This document shows, in pieces, positions 16,478 to 25,119 of a stretch of DNA of 64,000 nt. Every line of letters starts with the position of its first letter. Within the stretch, counting starts at the first letter, position 1. The stretch covers positions 25,008 to 89,007 of the forward strand of contig NZ_JBELAU010000019.1 of assembly GCF_040253585.1 (NCBI RefSeq), given 5' to 3'. A program made the position numbers and the translations under genes. Source of the DNA: Emticicia sp040253585 (GTDB taxonomy: Bacteria; Bacteroidota; Bacteroidia; Cytophagales; Spirosomataceae). The notes below the pieces were generated by a model that saw nothing but the letters and a program-made list of their open reading frames with translations, did no database searches and was not told the DNA's origin.

Positions 16478-17695
16478 ATGGTAAATCAGAACCGTCTTTT
16501 TCTGGGAAGTTGTTTTGCTCTCATCACAACAGCCTTTTCTTTTAGTATTCGTGCGGGGATTCTTCCGCAATTAGCAACAGATTTTAATTTATCAGCCGAG
16601 CAGCTTGGTTTCATCAATTCGATGTGGTTTTTGGGCTTTCCTATTGCCATGATTGTTGGTGGACTCGTGTATCATACCGTAGGCCCGAAAAAAATCATGA
16701 TGATTGCTTTCGTGTGTCACGCTCTCGGTATTCTCTTGACGCTTTATCCACAAGTATTGGGTGGATATACTGGTCTTTTGGTTTCAACATTCTTGATTGG
16801 TATCGGTAATGGCTGTACAGAAGCCGCTTGTAATCCGATGATTGCTGATGCTTATTCTGGCTCACAAATGAGCAAAATGTTGAACCGTTTTCACATGTGG
16901 TTTCCTGGCGGAATTGTGGTTGGCAGTTTGTTGTCAGAAGTTATGACAAAACAACTGGGCTTAGGATGGCAGCCACAAATTTGGTTGATTTTAGTGCCAA
17001 CATTAATATATGCTTATTTATTCTGGGGACAAGAGTTTCCGAAACCTAAAACTGAAGGTGTAACTTCGATCGGAGAAAACCTAAAAGCAATGGCTACGCC
17101 TTTGTATATTTTTATGTTTGCTTGTATGGCTCTTACTGCCATCACAGAGTTTGGTCCACAACAATGGACTGGCTTGATTATGAGTAAATCAGGTGCAAGC
17201 CCAATGCTTATTTTAGCTTTGGTAACTGGTTTGATGGCCGTTATCAGATTCTTTGCCGGTCCAATCGTTGAGAAATTTGACCAAACAGGTGTTTTACTTG
17301 GTTCGGCTGTTTTAGCTGCTATTGGTATCTATTTATTTAGTACTCAAACAGGGGCGATGGCCTACGTAGCAGCTATCTTTTTTGCAATGGGTGTTGCTTT
17401 ATTCTGGCCAAATATGGTTGGTTTTATTGCCGAAAAAGTGCCTTTGAGTGGTGCACTGGGCATGTCAATCATTGGTGGTGTAGGTATGTTTTCAACCTCA
17501 ATTTTCCAACCAATTATTGGTCGTTGGATTGACTCAGCAAAGGCTGAACAAACAGCTGCTGGTTTGACAGGTGATGAAATGGAACTGGCTGCTGGACAAG
17601 CTACTCTTAGCACAATGGTATTATTTCCAGCTATTTTGATTGTAGCGTTCATAATTTTGTTTTTCTGGCAAAAAAGAAAACCTGCTCAAGCATAA
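16478..17695 (+). CDS. major facilitator superfamily transporter
   Basis: From the ATG at 16478 the protein has 405 residues and about 12 membrane helices; a TTG 69 bp upstream would add an odd charged leader and is rejected. MFS patterns include FINSMWFLGFPIAMIVGGLVY, the loop YHTVGPKKIMM, and the second-half KSGASPMLILALVTGLMAVI. The sequence most resembles sugar-type MFS symporters found with Gfo/Idh dehydrogenases, and the position next to the isomerase/dehydrogenase genes suggests uptake of their substrate across the inner membrane. It has its own downstream terminator. Confidence 0.88.
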   Translation: MVNQNRLFLGSCFALITTAFSFSIRAGILPQLATDFNLSAEQLGFINSMWFLGFPIAMIVGGLVYHTVGPKKIMMIAFVCHALGILLTLYPQVLGGYTGLLVSTFLIGIGNGCTEAACNPMIADAYSGSQMSKMLNRFHMWFPGGIVVGSLLSEVMTKQLGLGWQPQIWLILVPTLIYAYLFWGQEFPKPKTEGVTSIGENLKAMATPLYIFMFACMALTAITEFGPQQWTGLIMSKSGASPMLILALVTGLMAVIRFFAGPIVEKFDQTGVLLGSAVLAAIGIYLFSTQTGAMAYVAAIFFAMGVALFWPNMVGFIAEKVPLSGALGMSIIGGVGMFSTSIFQPIIGRWIDSAKAEQTAAGLTGDEMELAAGQATLSTMVLFPAILIVAFIILFFWQKRKPAQA

Positions 17696-17722
17696 GGTTT
17701 TCGATCATATTATGCAATTGTT

Positions 17723-17756
17723 AAAAAGCCTCGCTAAGTAATTAGCGAGGCTTTTT
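17723..17756 (+). terminator. strong rho-independent terminator after the MFS gene
   Basis: AAAAAGCCTCGCTAA and TTAGCGAGGCTTTTT pair perfectly around a 4-base loop. A second weaker hairpin (ATCCCTTAT / ATAAGGGAT, 17767-17794) follows immediately. Confidence 0.9.
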
Positions 17757-18035
17757 AATGCAAAAAATCCCTTATCTCAAGCGAAATAAGGGATAAGAAT
17801 TAAATTACTAACTTTCTCTATTAATTATGATGCTTGTTGACGATGATGTAAAAAAATATCTTTGACTTTCTCGACTCCATCAATTTCAATACAAATAAAA
17901 ATATTTTTTTGTTAATTGCATAATGTTTTTAAAAAATTTATTTATAATTAAATTATAGATAAATAAATAATTAATCTTTTGAGAGTTTTGTGTTAAATTT
18001 GAGCAAATAAGACTTAAATAAAATTTTAATATAGA
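17757..18035. other. A+T-rich intergenic region before the GHMP kinase gene
   Basis: Together with the terminator this is a 340-bp gap without a gene. It holds a secondary hairpin at 17767-17794, then very A+T-rich sequence. TAAATTTG at 17994-18001 could be a -7 box, but the nearest TTTG (17978-17981) is too close for a normal -33, so no promoter is called with confidence. Confidence 0.4.
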
Positions 18036-19112
18036 TTGATGATAAAAATATCAACTCCAGGACGTATTTGCCTTTTCGGAGAACATCAAGATTATCTCGG
18101 TTTACCCGTTATTGCTGCGGCAATTTCTCGTAGGGTTGATATGTCAGGCGAGCATCGTGCCGATAACCAAATCGTTATTCATTTACCCGATATTGGTTCT
18201 GAGTTGCTCATGGAGATTTCGGCAACTCGAATGTCATATCAACAAAAAAGAGATTATTTTAGAAGTGGTTATAATGTGCTGATTGACAGAGGCTTAACTT
18301 TTTCAAAAGGTTTAGAATGTACTGTAAGAGGTAATATTCCTATCAATTCGGGTACATCAAGTTCGTCAGCATTATTGGTTACCTGGATTCATTTTTTATC
18401 GAAAATGGCTGATATTCCACAAGAATTTTCATCAAAAGAATTGGGCGAAATGGCTTATCAAGCCGAGGTAGTTGAGTTTGGTGAACCTGGCGGAATGATG
18501 GACCACCTTTCTACTGCCATCGGGAATGCTGTGTATTTAGAATTTGACCCCATCACGACTGCCGAAGCCATCGAACCCAAATTGGGTAGCTTCGTTTTGG
18601 CCGATTCTTGTGAGCCAAAAGATACGATTGGGGTCTTGAAACGAGCAAAATTCGCCCGTTTGGCACTCATTGAAAAGATAAAAGAGCAATTACCTGATTT
18701 CTCTCTGCACACTTTTGACTCTTTCGAAAAAGAAAAATTGAAGACTTTTTTGAGTGAAGATGATTATACACTTTTGCTCGGAACCCTCAGAAATAGAGAT
18801 ATTCTGCGAGAAGCTTTAGCTCTTTTCAAGTCAGATAAAATGACTGATGAAGTTTTAGGCAATTTACTGCTCGAACATCACACAATTTTGAGAGACATAC
18901 TGGGGATTTCCACGCCAAAAATTGAACGAATGCTTGATGCCGCCATGAATGCTGGTGCTTTAGGTGGGAAAATTAATGGTTCGGGTGGGGGAGGGTGTAT
19001 GTTTGTTTACGCCCCAAATAACCCCGAAAAAGTAGCCGAGGCAATTGATAAAGTGGGTGGTAAAAGCTATGTGATCAGTATTGATGCAGGAACTACGATA
19101 ATTGAGAATTAA
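18036..19112 (+). CDS. galactokinase-like GHMP kinase, sugar substrate unknown
   Basis: The 358-residue protein has the three GHMP signatures: STPGRICLFGEHQDYLG (residues 6-22), the phosphate-binding NIPINSGTSSSSALLV (about 99-114), and the C-terminal KINGSGGGGCMFVYA (about 309-323). The layout is that of galactokinase, but motif 1 has GEHQDYLGLP instead of the canonical GEHTDYNGG, so it may phosphorylate another sugar such as a uronic acid or deoxy-hexose. The likely catalytic aspartate is in PGGMMDHLSTAIG. A divergent-family ROK regulator is convergent downstream. The stop codon lies at the edge of a word-built palindrome. Confidence 0.85.
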   Translation: MMIKISTPGRICLFGEHQDYLGLPVIAAAISRRVDMSGEHRADNQIVIHLPDIGSELLMEISATRMSYQQKRDYFRSGYNVLIDRGLTFSKGLECTVRGNIPINSGTSSSSALLVTWIHFLSKMADIPQEFSSKELGEMAYQAEVVEFGEPGGMMDHLSTAIGNAVYLEFDPITTAEAIEPKLGSFVLADSCEPKDTIGVLKRAKFARLALIEKIKEQLPDFSLHTFDSFEKEKLKTFLSEDDYTLLLGTLRNRDILREALALFKSDKMTDEVLGNLLLEHHTILRDILGISTPKIERMLDAAMNAGALGGKINGSGGGGCMFVYAPNNPEKVAEAIDKVGGKSYVISIDAGTTIIEN

Positions 19113-19168
19113 GAATGTAGAATTAAGAATGATTGATAGTCAATATTTTATATTCTTAATTCTACATT
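19107..19168. repeat. word-built palindrome between the GHMP kinase and ROK genes
   Basis: AATGTAGAATTAAGAAT (19114-19130) and its perfect complement (19152-19168) form a 17-bp stem with a 21-base loop. The arm is built from the repeated words AGAATTAAGAATGT. It starts over the stop codon of the GHMP kinase and may act as a bidirectional terminator for the convergent genes. Confidence 0.8.
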
Positions 19169-19177
19169 ATTTATGTT

Positions 19178-20380
19178 TTAAACTTCGTCAAACAAATGTT
19201 CTAAGACGAACGAAAATGTGCCTAAAAAACCTGCTGACTCGTCCAGTTGAGAAGTATTGACCGATAATTTGGTTTTAAATTCGCTCAAGCAATATTTATT
19301 AATTGCCTGTTCAATCGGAATTGTGATAAATTTATCGGCTTTGGCCAGAAGACCATCAACCAAAATCAATTCAGGATTAAATAAATGGACAGCAATCGAA
19401 AGAGCTTTGCCCAGTTCTGTTCCGATTTCGTTGAGTAAATCAATACAAAGTTCATCGCCCGAATGAGTAGCAGCAATAATCATATCTTCATCGACTGATT
19501 CAATATCGCCTTTTGTGAGTTGCACAATCTTTGAAACTCGACCATTTTGCAACTCTTCTTTTACTCTTTTGATAAGTACTTGGGCCGTTGCAACGGTTTC
19601 TAAACAGCCAATTTTCCCGCACGAACAAAGTTCGCCCGCACCACGTACCTGAATGTGCCCGAGTTCGCCCGTAAAGCCAGAAGTTCCGTTGAAAACCTCG
19701 CCATCAATCAAAATTCCTAAACCAACACCCCAATCGATATTGATAGCCAGTACATTATTGAAATCATGTGCCAATCCGAAGCGTTTTTCGCCCAAAGCAA
19801 TGGCTTTTGCATCGTTGAGCGTATAAGATGGCACATTGAAGTGTTCACTCATTAAAATATTTATTGGCTTGCCTTCGCTGGTTGGATAAGAGAAATTATA
19901 ACCTGATTCTTTATCAATCAAACCAGGCATACAGATGCCAATTCCTAAGATTTTTTCGGTGCTAAAGCCTTCTTTTTTTAGAAATTCAATTGATTTTTCT
20001 AAAATAAATGTGCCATAAGCGGTATTATTTTCGATTTGAAGTTTAAATTTTTTCTTGGCACAAGCTTCATTTTTCAGGTTATATAATATAATTGTACTAT
20101 CAAATTTATTAATGAGCCAAGTCAGAATATAGCCATGTCCAGCATTGAGACCGTAAAGTACTGGCTTTCTACCCGATTTTGAATTACCTGTTCCGACTTC
20201 CGTAAGCCAACCCTCTTGCATTAGTTCAATGAAAAGCACATTTACCGACGGCGGACTTGAATGTAGTGTTTTACTTAAATCAATGATTGTATTAGGTCCA
20301 TTGAGGTATAATTCCTTTAAAAGTTGTTGTTTTAACTTAATTTTTTTTATTTCTACTACTGACTCTTTAGTTTCAATCAT
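19178..20380 (-). CDS. ROK-family transcriptional regulator (NagC/Mlc type)
   Basis: The 400-residue protein has an N-terminal winged HTH (residues 15-75; TIIDLSKTLHSSPPSVNVLF) followed by the ROK sugar-kinase fold: the strand LAINIDWGVGLGILIDG, GFTGELGHIQV, and the zinc motif CSCGKIGCLE. NagC/Mlc-type ROK proteins repress sugar genes and release DNA on binding a sugar or sugar phosphate. Placement beside the GHMP kinase and divergent from the peptidase makes the carbohydrate locus its likely target; no operator was identified. Catalytic kinase activity cannot be excluded. Confidence 0.9.
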   Translation of the reverse strand: MIETKESVVEIKKIKLKQQLLKELYLNGPNTIIDLSKTLHSSPPSVNVLFIELMQEGWLTEVGTGNSKSGRKPVLYGLNAGHGYILTWLINKFDSTIILYNLKNEACAKKKFKLQIENNTAYGTFILEKSIEFLKKEGFSTEKILGIGICMPGLIDKESGYNFSYPTSEGKPINILMSEHFNVPSYTLNDAKAIALGEKRFGLAHDFNNVLAINIDWGVGLGILIDGEVFNGTSGFTGELGHIQVRGAGELCSCGKIGCLETVATAQVLIKRVKEELQNGRVSKIVQLTKGDIESVDEDMIIAATHSGDELCIDLLNEIGTELGKALSIAVHLFNPELILVDGLLAKADKFITIPIEQAINKYCLSEFKTKLSVNTSQLDESAGFLGTFSFVLEHLFDEV

Positions 20381-20581
20381 ATTTGCGAAAAGTTTTTATT
20401 GAACAAAGATATATCTTTTTTAAGAATACTTATAACAAAAATAATATTTGCTATAAATTGAGTATTTAGAAAAATATTTTTCAAATAATTTCCCTTTTAC
20501 GTCTATTTAATATGATGATAAACTCACCGTTTTTTTTTAAATTGCCTAATCAATAAACTAAACCTACCGTATTATACAAAC

Positions 20582-21943
20582 ATGAAAAAAATTGTAGTAC
20601 TTCTTCTTTTTTGTTCGTTTTCAGCTTTTTCACAAGACAGTGATTCGCTCGTAATCCGAAAAATTTATAATGAAATCCTTTCAAAAGGAGAGGCTTACAA
20701 AACGCTCACGTATTTGAGTAAGAAAATTGGTCCAAGACTTAGCGGTTCAGATGGTGCGGCAAAGGCTGTTCAATACACAAAAAAAGTAATGGAAGAATAT
20801 GGCTTTGAGCGAGTATTTTTACAAGATGTGATGGTGCCTCATTGGGTACGTGGGCAAAAAGAAACTGCTTTTATAGAAACGGGTAAACAAAAAATTAATG
20901 TGCCAATTGCAGCATTAGGTGGTTCGATTGCTACCCCAATAGCTGGAATTAAGGCGGAAGTGATTGAAGTAAAGAATTTTGAAGAACTCGAAGCACTCGG
21001 AACAGAAAAAGTAAAAGGTAAAATTGTACTTTTTAATCGTCCGATGGATGCCACAAAAATTAATACATTTGAGGCGTATGGTGGAGCTGTAAACCAACGT
21101 GGAAATGGTGCTTCACAAGCCGCTAAATATGGTGCAGTTGGTGCAATTGTGCGTTCGATGACGACACTCCAAGATGATAATCCGCATACAGGTGGTATGC
21201 GTTATGCAACGGGCGTGCCGATGATTCCTACGGCAGCAATTAGCACTAATGGAGCAAATTTATTGAGTAAAATGCTCAAAGAAAATCCTAAATTAAAGTT
21301 TTATTTCAAACAAAGTTGTGAATCTTTGCCTGATGCTCCCTCACACAATGTGGTTGGAGAAATCAAAGGAACAGAAAAACCAGATGAAATTATTGTAGTT
21401 GGTGGACACCTTGATTCATGGGATTTGGCCGAAGGTGCTCAAGACGATGGTGCAGGTTGTGTGCAATCAATAGAGGTTTTGCGTGCTTTGAAGGCTTTGG
21501 GTATCAAACCAAAACGCACAATTAGAGTGGTGATGTTTATGAATGAAGAAAATGGTTTGCGTGGCGGAACAAAATACGCTGATTTAGCCAAACAAAATAA
21601 CGAAAAACACATTGCGGCAATCGAGTCAGACAATGGCGGATTTACGCCAAGAGGTTTCGGAATGGTAGGAACTGATGCCCAAATTTCCAAAGTTACGGTT
21701 TATAAAAACCTACTTTCAGCTTATGATTTGAAAGAAATTGGCAGAGGAAGTGGCGGTGCTGATATTGGCCCATTAGGCCAACAGGGTACTTTATTGATTG
21801 GTTTTAAACCAGATTCTCAACGCTATTTTGATTTTCATCACGCCAAGACCGATACGCTCGAAGCCGTAAATGAACGTGAGCTAAATCTTGGAGCTGCTTC
21901 AATGGCCGCCTTGGTTTATTTACTTGATAAATACGGACTCTAA
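20582..21943 (+). CDS. secreted M28-family aminopeptidase/carboxypeptidase-like enzyme
   Basis: The 453-residue protein has a signal peptide (cleaved near F-S-Q, residue 18), a PA-type insert (about 110-250; VKGKIVLFNRPMDATK) and an M28 co-catalytic zinc domain. Likely zinc ligands are His and Asp in VVGGHLDSWDLAEGAQDDGAG, the catalytic and ligand Glu pair in MFMNEENGLRGG, the aspartate in AIESDNGGFTP and the late histidine in YFDFHHAKTD. The layout matches Bacteroidetes peptidase Q/M28 proteins that cleave N-terminal residues from peptides in the periplasm. It is transcribed divergently from the ROK gene across a 201-bp A+T-rich gap with no clear promoter. Confidence 0.92.
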   Translation: MKKIVVLLLFCSFSAFSQDSDSLVIRKIYNEILSKGEAYKTLTYLSKKIGPRLSGSDGAAKAVQYTKKVMEEYGFERVFLQDVMVPHWVRGQKETAFIETGKQKINVPIAALGGSIATPIAGIKAEVIEVKNFEELEALGTEKVKGKIVLFNRPMDATKINTFEAYGGAVNQRGNGASQAAKYGAVGAIVRSMTTLQDDNPHTGGMRYATGVPMIPTAAISTNGANLLSKMLKENPKLKFYFKQSCESLPDAPSHNVVGEIKGTEKPDEIIVVGGHLDSWDLAEGAQDDGAGCVQSIEVLRALKALGIKPKRTIRVVMFMNEENGLRGGTKYADLAKQNNEKHIAAIESDNGGFTPRGFGMVGTDAQISKVTVYKNLLSAYDLKEIGRGSGGADIGPLGQQGTLLIGFKPDSQRYFDFHHAKTDTLEAVNERELNLGAASMAALVYLLDKYGL

Positions 21944-21959
21944 ACAAATTACGATTTCA

Positions 21960-22010
21960 GAATGACGATTTACGAATTGGTAGAGAACAATAATTCGTAA
22001 ATCGTCATTC
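21960..22010. repeat. word-built palindrome between M28 peptidase and TIGR02757 genes
   Basis: GAATGACGATTTACGAATT (21960-21978) and its perfect complement (21992-22010) form a 19-bp stem with a 13-base loop. The words ATTACGA/ATGACGATT recur within the arm. It sits between two convergent genes. Confidence 0.85.
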
Positions 22011-22018
22011 GTAACTCT

Positions 22019-22789
22019 TTACATATATCCTTCAACGCCCAACCCAAACAGTGCAAAATCATACTTTACTGGATCGATTGGGTCGAGTTGCTTGAGATTT
22101 TGCGTAAGTTCGACGGCCGTTTGCCAATCGGGTTTTGGACGAGTAATCAGACCGAGTTTTCGAGCAACACGCTCAACATGAACATCGCAGGGGCAAACCA
22201 ACTGCGATGTTTTTATTGTATTCCAAATACCAAAATCAACGCCTTTGTTGTCTTTTCTGACCATCCAACGTAAAAACATATTAATACGTTTGCAAGAAGA
22301 ATTTCGTGCTGGCGTAGCCACGTGTTTCCGTGTACGAATCGGGTAGTCTTCTATACTGAAAAATACGTTTTGGAAATTTTCTAAACCAACCTTAATATCT
22401 TCATCCTCAGCCTTCAATCCCACTACAAAAGCATTTTCGAGCGAATCGTTTTTGGCATAAAAAACCTTAAAAAATTCTATAAAATAAAGTGTGTCGGTAG
22501 CATTAAAAGTGCGGTGCTTAAATGCAAGAAAGCGTTTGAGGTCAGAATCTTGGTGATTTTTGATGAAATCGTAGGGAGCATTATCCATTAAGCTAATAAG
22601 CTCATTACATTTATTGATGATGGTTTTTCGTTGTCCCCAAGCGAGAGTGGCGGCAATAAAACCTGTAATTTCTATATCTTGCTTTTTAATAAACTGATGC
22701 GGAATACTGATTGGATCGTGAGGAATAAAATCAGGTTGATTAAACAACTCGTACTTTTCATTCAGTAAATCAATAATGATTTGCGACAT
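22019..22789 (-). CDS. TIGR02757-family protein (DUF2400)
   Basis: The 256-residue protein matches the TIGR02757/DUF2400 family widespread in Bacteroidetes. The start (LLNEKYELFNQPDFIPHDPI), the GFIAATLAWGQRKTIINKCNEL segment, the KRINMFLRWMVRKDNKGVDFGIW block and CDVHVERVARKLGL all fit. The HhH-like C-terminal part and general layout suggest a relative of DNA glycosylases, but no biochemical role is established. A 49-codon membrane-protein gene lies 4 bp upstream on the same strand and is probably co-transcribed. Confidence 0.88.
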   Translation of the reverse strand: MSQIIIDLLNEKYELFNQPDFIPHDPISIPHQFIKKQDIEITGFIAATLAWGQRKTIINKCNELISLMDNAPYDFIKNHQDSDLKRFLAFKHRTFNATDTLYFIEFFKVFYAKNDSLENAFVVGLKAEDEDIKVGLENFQNVFFSIEDYPIRTRKHVATPARNSSCKRINMFLRWMVRKDNKGVDFGIWNTIKTSQLVCPCDVHVERVARKLGLITRPKPDWQTAVELTQNLKQLDPIDPVKYDFALFGLGVEGYM

Positions 22790-22793
22790 TATC

Positions 22794-22943
22794 TTATGAT
22801 TTTATCTTCTTTAAAATCCAAACGACTGTATTAGAAATCCACGAAAAAATGGCCACAATGGCGGTAAATAAAAAACCGAATACTGTAATGAAAGGATATA
22901 AGACTGCAAATAAAACCGTCCAAATTTTTGACTTGGTTTGCAT
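22794..22943 (-). CDS. 49-residue membrane miniprotein
   Basis: This short minus-strand frame has ATG at 22941-22943 and TAA at 22794-22796. It encodes 49 residues beginning MQTKSKIWTVLFAVLYPF and ending WILKKIKS: a short basic N-terminus, one long hydrophobic stretch of about 30 residues (possibly two tight helices) with W-I and V-W pairs, and a lysine-rich tail. Its stop is 4 bp before the TIGR02757 start, typical of an operon. I do not recognise the family. It could be a chance frame, but the clean membrane pattern and position argue otherwise. Confidence 0.6.
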   Translation of the reverse strand: MQTKSKIWTVLFAVLYPFITVFGFLFTAIVAIFSWISNTVVWILKKIKS

Positions 22944-22996
22944 AAAAAGCTAAAAAAATGAAATGAAAAAAAGTTAACCTAACAGTAGACTGTGGA

Positions 22997-24079
22997 CTAA
23001 TTACTAACACTATAACTCAAGTCGGCTCTGATTCGTTTATCTTTTGGTGATAATTTCTCAAAAGCCTTTGGTGAAATTTTTATCACTACATCGCCTGATG
23101 AGCTTAGTTTGCCAATAACTTTTACCCAAACACTTTGGCCATTGGCCTGATTTGCAACTTTAATGAGCGTGCCAACTGGAGCTGTGCGGTGCAAAGCCAA
23201 AAATTTATTGGTGCTGGCACCCGCATCAATCATTTCGGCAATTCCTTGTTCCGAAAACTTCTTGCCACCTGGGGCATTTGGTACAGTTGTAGCTGCGGGC
23301 TTGCTGGCTACTGGTTTATTTACAACAGCTTGGTCTTTTGGTTTTTCTTTCTCTTTTACCGCTACGTCGCCTGCTGGGGCTTGTACTTGTACGGATTTTG
23401 GCTTTAGCGTATCCTTTTTGACTACTTTCGTTATAAAATTTGCAGGTTTTTCTACTATTAAAACTTGATTTACTTTCAAGGCATCGTTGGTCAAACTATT
23501 CCATTCTCTGATTTGCCAAACTTTTATATTATATAGTTTTGCAACCGTAAACAGATTTTGTCCAGCAAGTACTGTGTGGGTTTTGCCTCTAAGTGGAGCT
23601 TTCGCTGGCGTTGGTTTCTTTACGGCATCAGTTTTTTCCAAAACTCCTTTTGATGAATCAGTCTGACTAACTTTTTCACTAACTTGAGCTGTTTCTTTTG
23701 GCGTAGCTTCTGGTATATCGACAATTTCAATACCGTTTTCGTCGATATTCTTTTTATCGTTTTTAGAAGTTGCTGGGGCTGGAATTATTTCTACTATTGG
23801 TGCTTTTTTTGCTATTTTTTTACTTTTGAATGGAATCTCAATTACTTGCTCTGGAGCTATCGTTGTTCCTTTTTTAAACGAAGTATTTGCTGCTAAAAAA
23901 TCTTTTTCCGTGCAATCATATCTTTTCAGAATGGAATACAGCGTTTCGCCTTTCTCAACTTTATGTTGAACTAAAATCTTTCCGTTTCTTTTCTCAACTC
24001 CAAGCGAATCAACGGGGTTAGCATAAGCGTTTGTTAGAATAAACCCTAAAGCTATTATGCAACAAAACAATCTGAACAT
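22997..24079 (-). CDS. exported protein with two LysM domains and an RlpA-like C-terminus
   Basis: The 360-residue protein has a signal peptide, a first LysM domain (about 32-80; HKVEKGETLYSILKRYDCTEKDFLAAN), a low-complexity K/P/T-rich linker, a second LysM (about 165-210; HTVLAGQNLFTVAKLYNIKVWQIREWN), another linker, and a C-terminal domain (about 270-358) resembling the RlpA double-psi beta-barrel (FLALHRTAPVGTLIKVANQANGQSVWVKVIGKL). LysM binds peptidoglycan glycan strands, so a cell-wall role in the periplasm is likely. The RlpA-type catalytic aspartate is not obvious, so lytic activity is uncertain. Confidence 0.88.
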   Translation of the reverse strand: MFRLFCCIIALGFILTNAYANPVDSLGVEKRNGKILVQHKVEKGETLYSILKRYDCTEKDFLAANTSFKKGTTIAPEQVIEIPFKSKKIAKKAPIVEIIPAPATSKNDKKNIDENGIEIVDIPEATPKETAQVSEKVSQTDSSKGVLEKTDAVKKPTPAKAPLRGKTHTVLAGQNLFTVAKLYNIKVWQIREWNSLTNDALKVNQVLIVEKPANFITKVVKKDTLKPKSVQVQAPAGDVAVKEKEKPKDQAVVNKPVASKPAATTVPNAPGGKKFSEQGIAEMIDAGASTNKFLALHRTAPVGTLIKVANQANGQSVWVKVIGKLSSSGDVVIKISPKAFEKLSPKDKRIRADLSYSVSN

Positions 24080-24247
24080 AGAGGCGTAATTAAATTTTTA
24101 TAATGCACGATGGAACCAAAGTGTCGAAATTTCTTCGTTTTTCACTGGTATTTAATTCAATTTTATGCAAATTTAACGATTCTGTGACAGATTAACGTAT
24201 ATATTTTTTTTTTGGTGTAAATTCGCCACTTTCAAGCAACAAAACCT

Positions 24248-24991
24248 ATGAAAATTCTCGGTATTATTCCAGCAAGATTCGCTTCGAGTCGCTTTCCAGG
24301 GAAGCCTTTGGCTGATATTGGTGGAAAAAGCATGATTCAGCGAGTATATGAGCAAGCACAAAAGGCAAAAAGCCTAAGTAAAGTTGTTGTAGCCACAGAT
24401 GACCCTCGTATTCTTAGCCACGTAATTTCATTTGGTGGCGAAGCCTACATGACATCTGAAAATCATCCAAGTGGTACTGACCGTTGTTTTGAAGCCCTTC
24501 AAAAAGCAGGTGGGAGTAGTAAATTTGATTATATTATCAATATTCAAGGCGATGAACCTTTCATCGACCCTGAAACAATAGAACAAATGGCGAAACTGCT
24601 TGATTTTAAGACTGAAATTGCAACGGCAGTAAAAAAAATAAGTGATTATGAAACACTTTTTGACCCAAATGTGGTGAAAGCTGTGCTTACGATGCGAAAG
24701 CAATGCTTGTATTTTAGTCGTCAAACCGTACCTTATGTGCGTGGTCACGAACCCGAAACATGGCTCGAACATGCCGATTTTTACAAGCACATTGGTTTGT
24801 ATGCCTATCGAAATGATGTTTTAGAGCAGATTTCGCATTTACCGCCATCACCCCTCGAAAATACCGAAAAGCTTGAACAATTACGCTGGCTGGGTTATGG
24901 GTATAAAATTTATGCAACTATCACCAATTATGAAAGCATTGGCGTTGATACGCCCGAAGATTTAGAAAAATTGAATAAAAGTCTTTTGTGA
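24248..24991 (+). CDS. kdsB: 3-deoxy-manno-octulosonate (KDO) cytidylyltransferase
   Basis: The 247-residue length is normal for KdsB. Signatures are GIIPARFASSRFPGKPLADI at the N-terminus (CTP-binding PAR-S-R-P-GK), ATDDPRI, SGTDRCFEAL, and NIQGDEPFIDPETI with the metal-binding aspartate. The enzyme activates KDO as CMP-KDO in the cytoplasm for lipopolysaccharide core synthesis, consistent with a Gram-negative outer membrane. PorX follows 128 bp downstream. Confidence 0.95.
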   Translation: MKILGIIPARFASSRFPGKPLADIGGKSMIQRVYEQAQKAKSLSKVVVATDDPRILSHVISFGGEAYMTSENHPSGTDRCFEALQKAGGSSKFDYIINIQGDEPFIDPETIEQMAKLLDFKTEIATAVKKISDYETLFDPNVVKAVLTMRKQCLYFSRQTVPYVRGHEPETWLEHADFYKHIGLYAYRNDVLEQISHLPPSPLENTEKLEQLRWLGYGYKIYATITNYESIGVDTPEDLEKLNKSLL

Positions 24992-25076
24992 TTTTTTAAG
25001 AAAGGCGAAGGCAACAAAAGAGAGTTTATTCCGTTAAAGATAAATTACAAAGTAGTCTTATTTTAATTTAACGAAA

Positions 25077-25103
25077 CTCCCCAATACCGTTGCGACTGGG
25101 GAG
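25077..25103. repeat. hairpin in the leader of porX
   Basis: CTCCCCA and TGGGGAG pair around a 13-base loop, ending 17 bp before the porX ATG. No T run follows, so it is more likely an mRNA leader structure than a terminator. Confidence 0.5.
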
Positions 25104-25119
25104 ATTTAAACCATATTTT

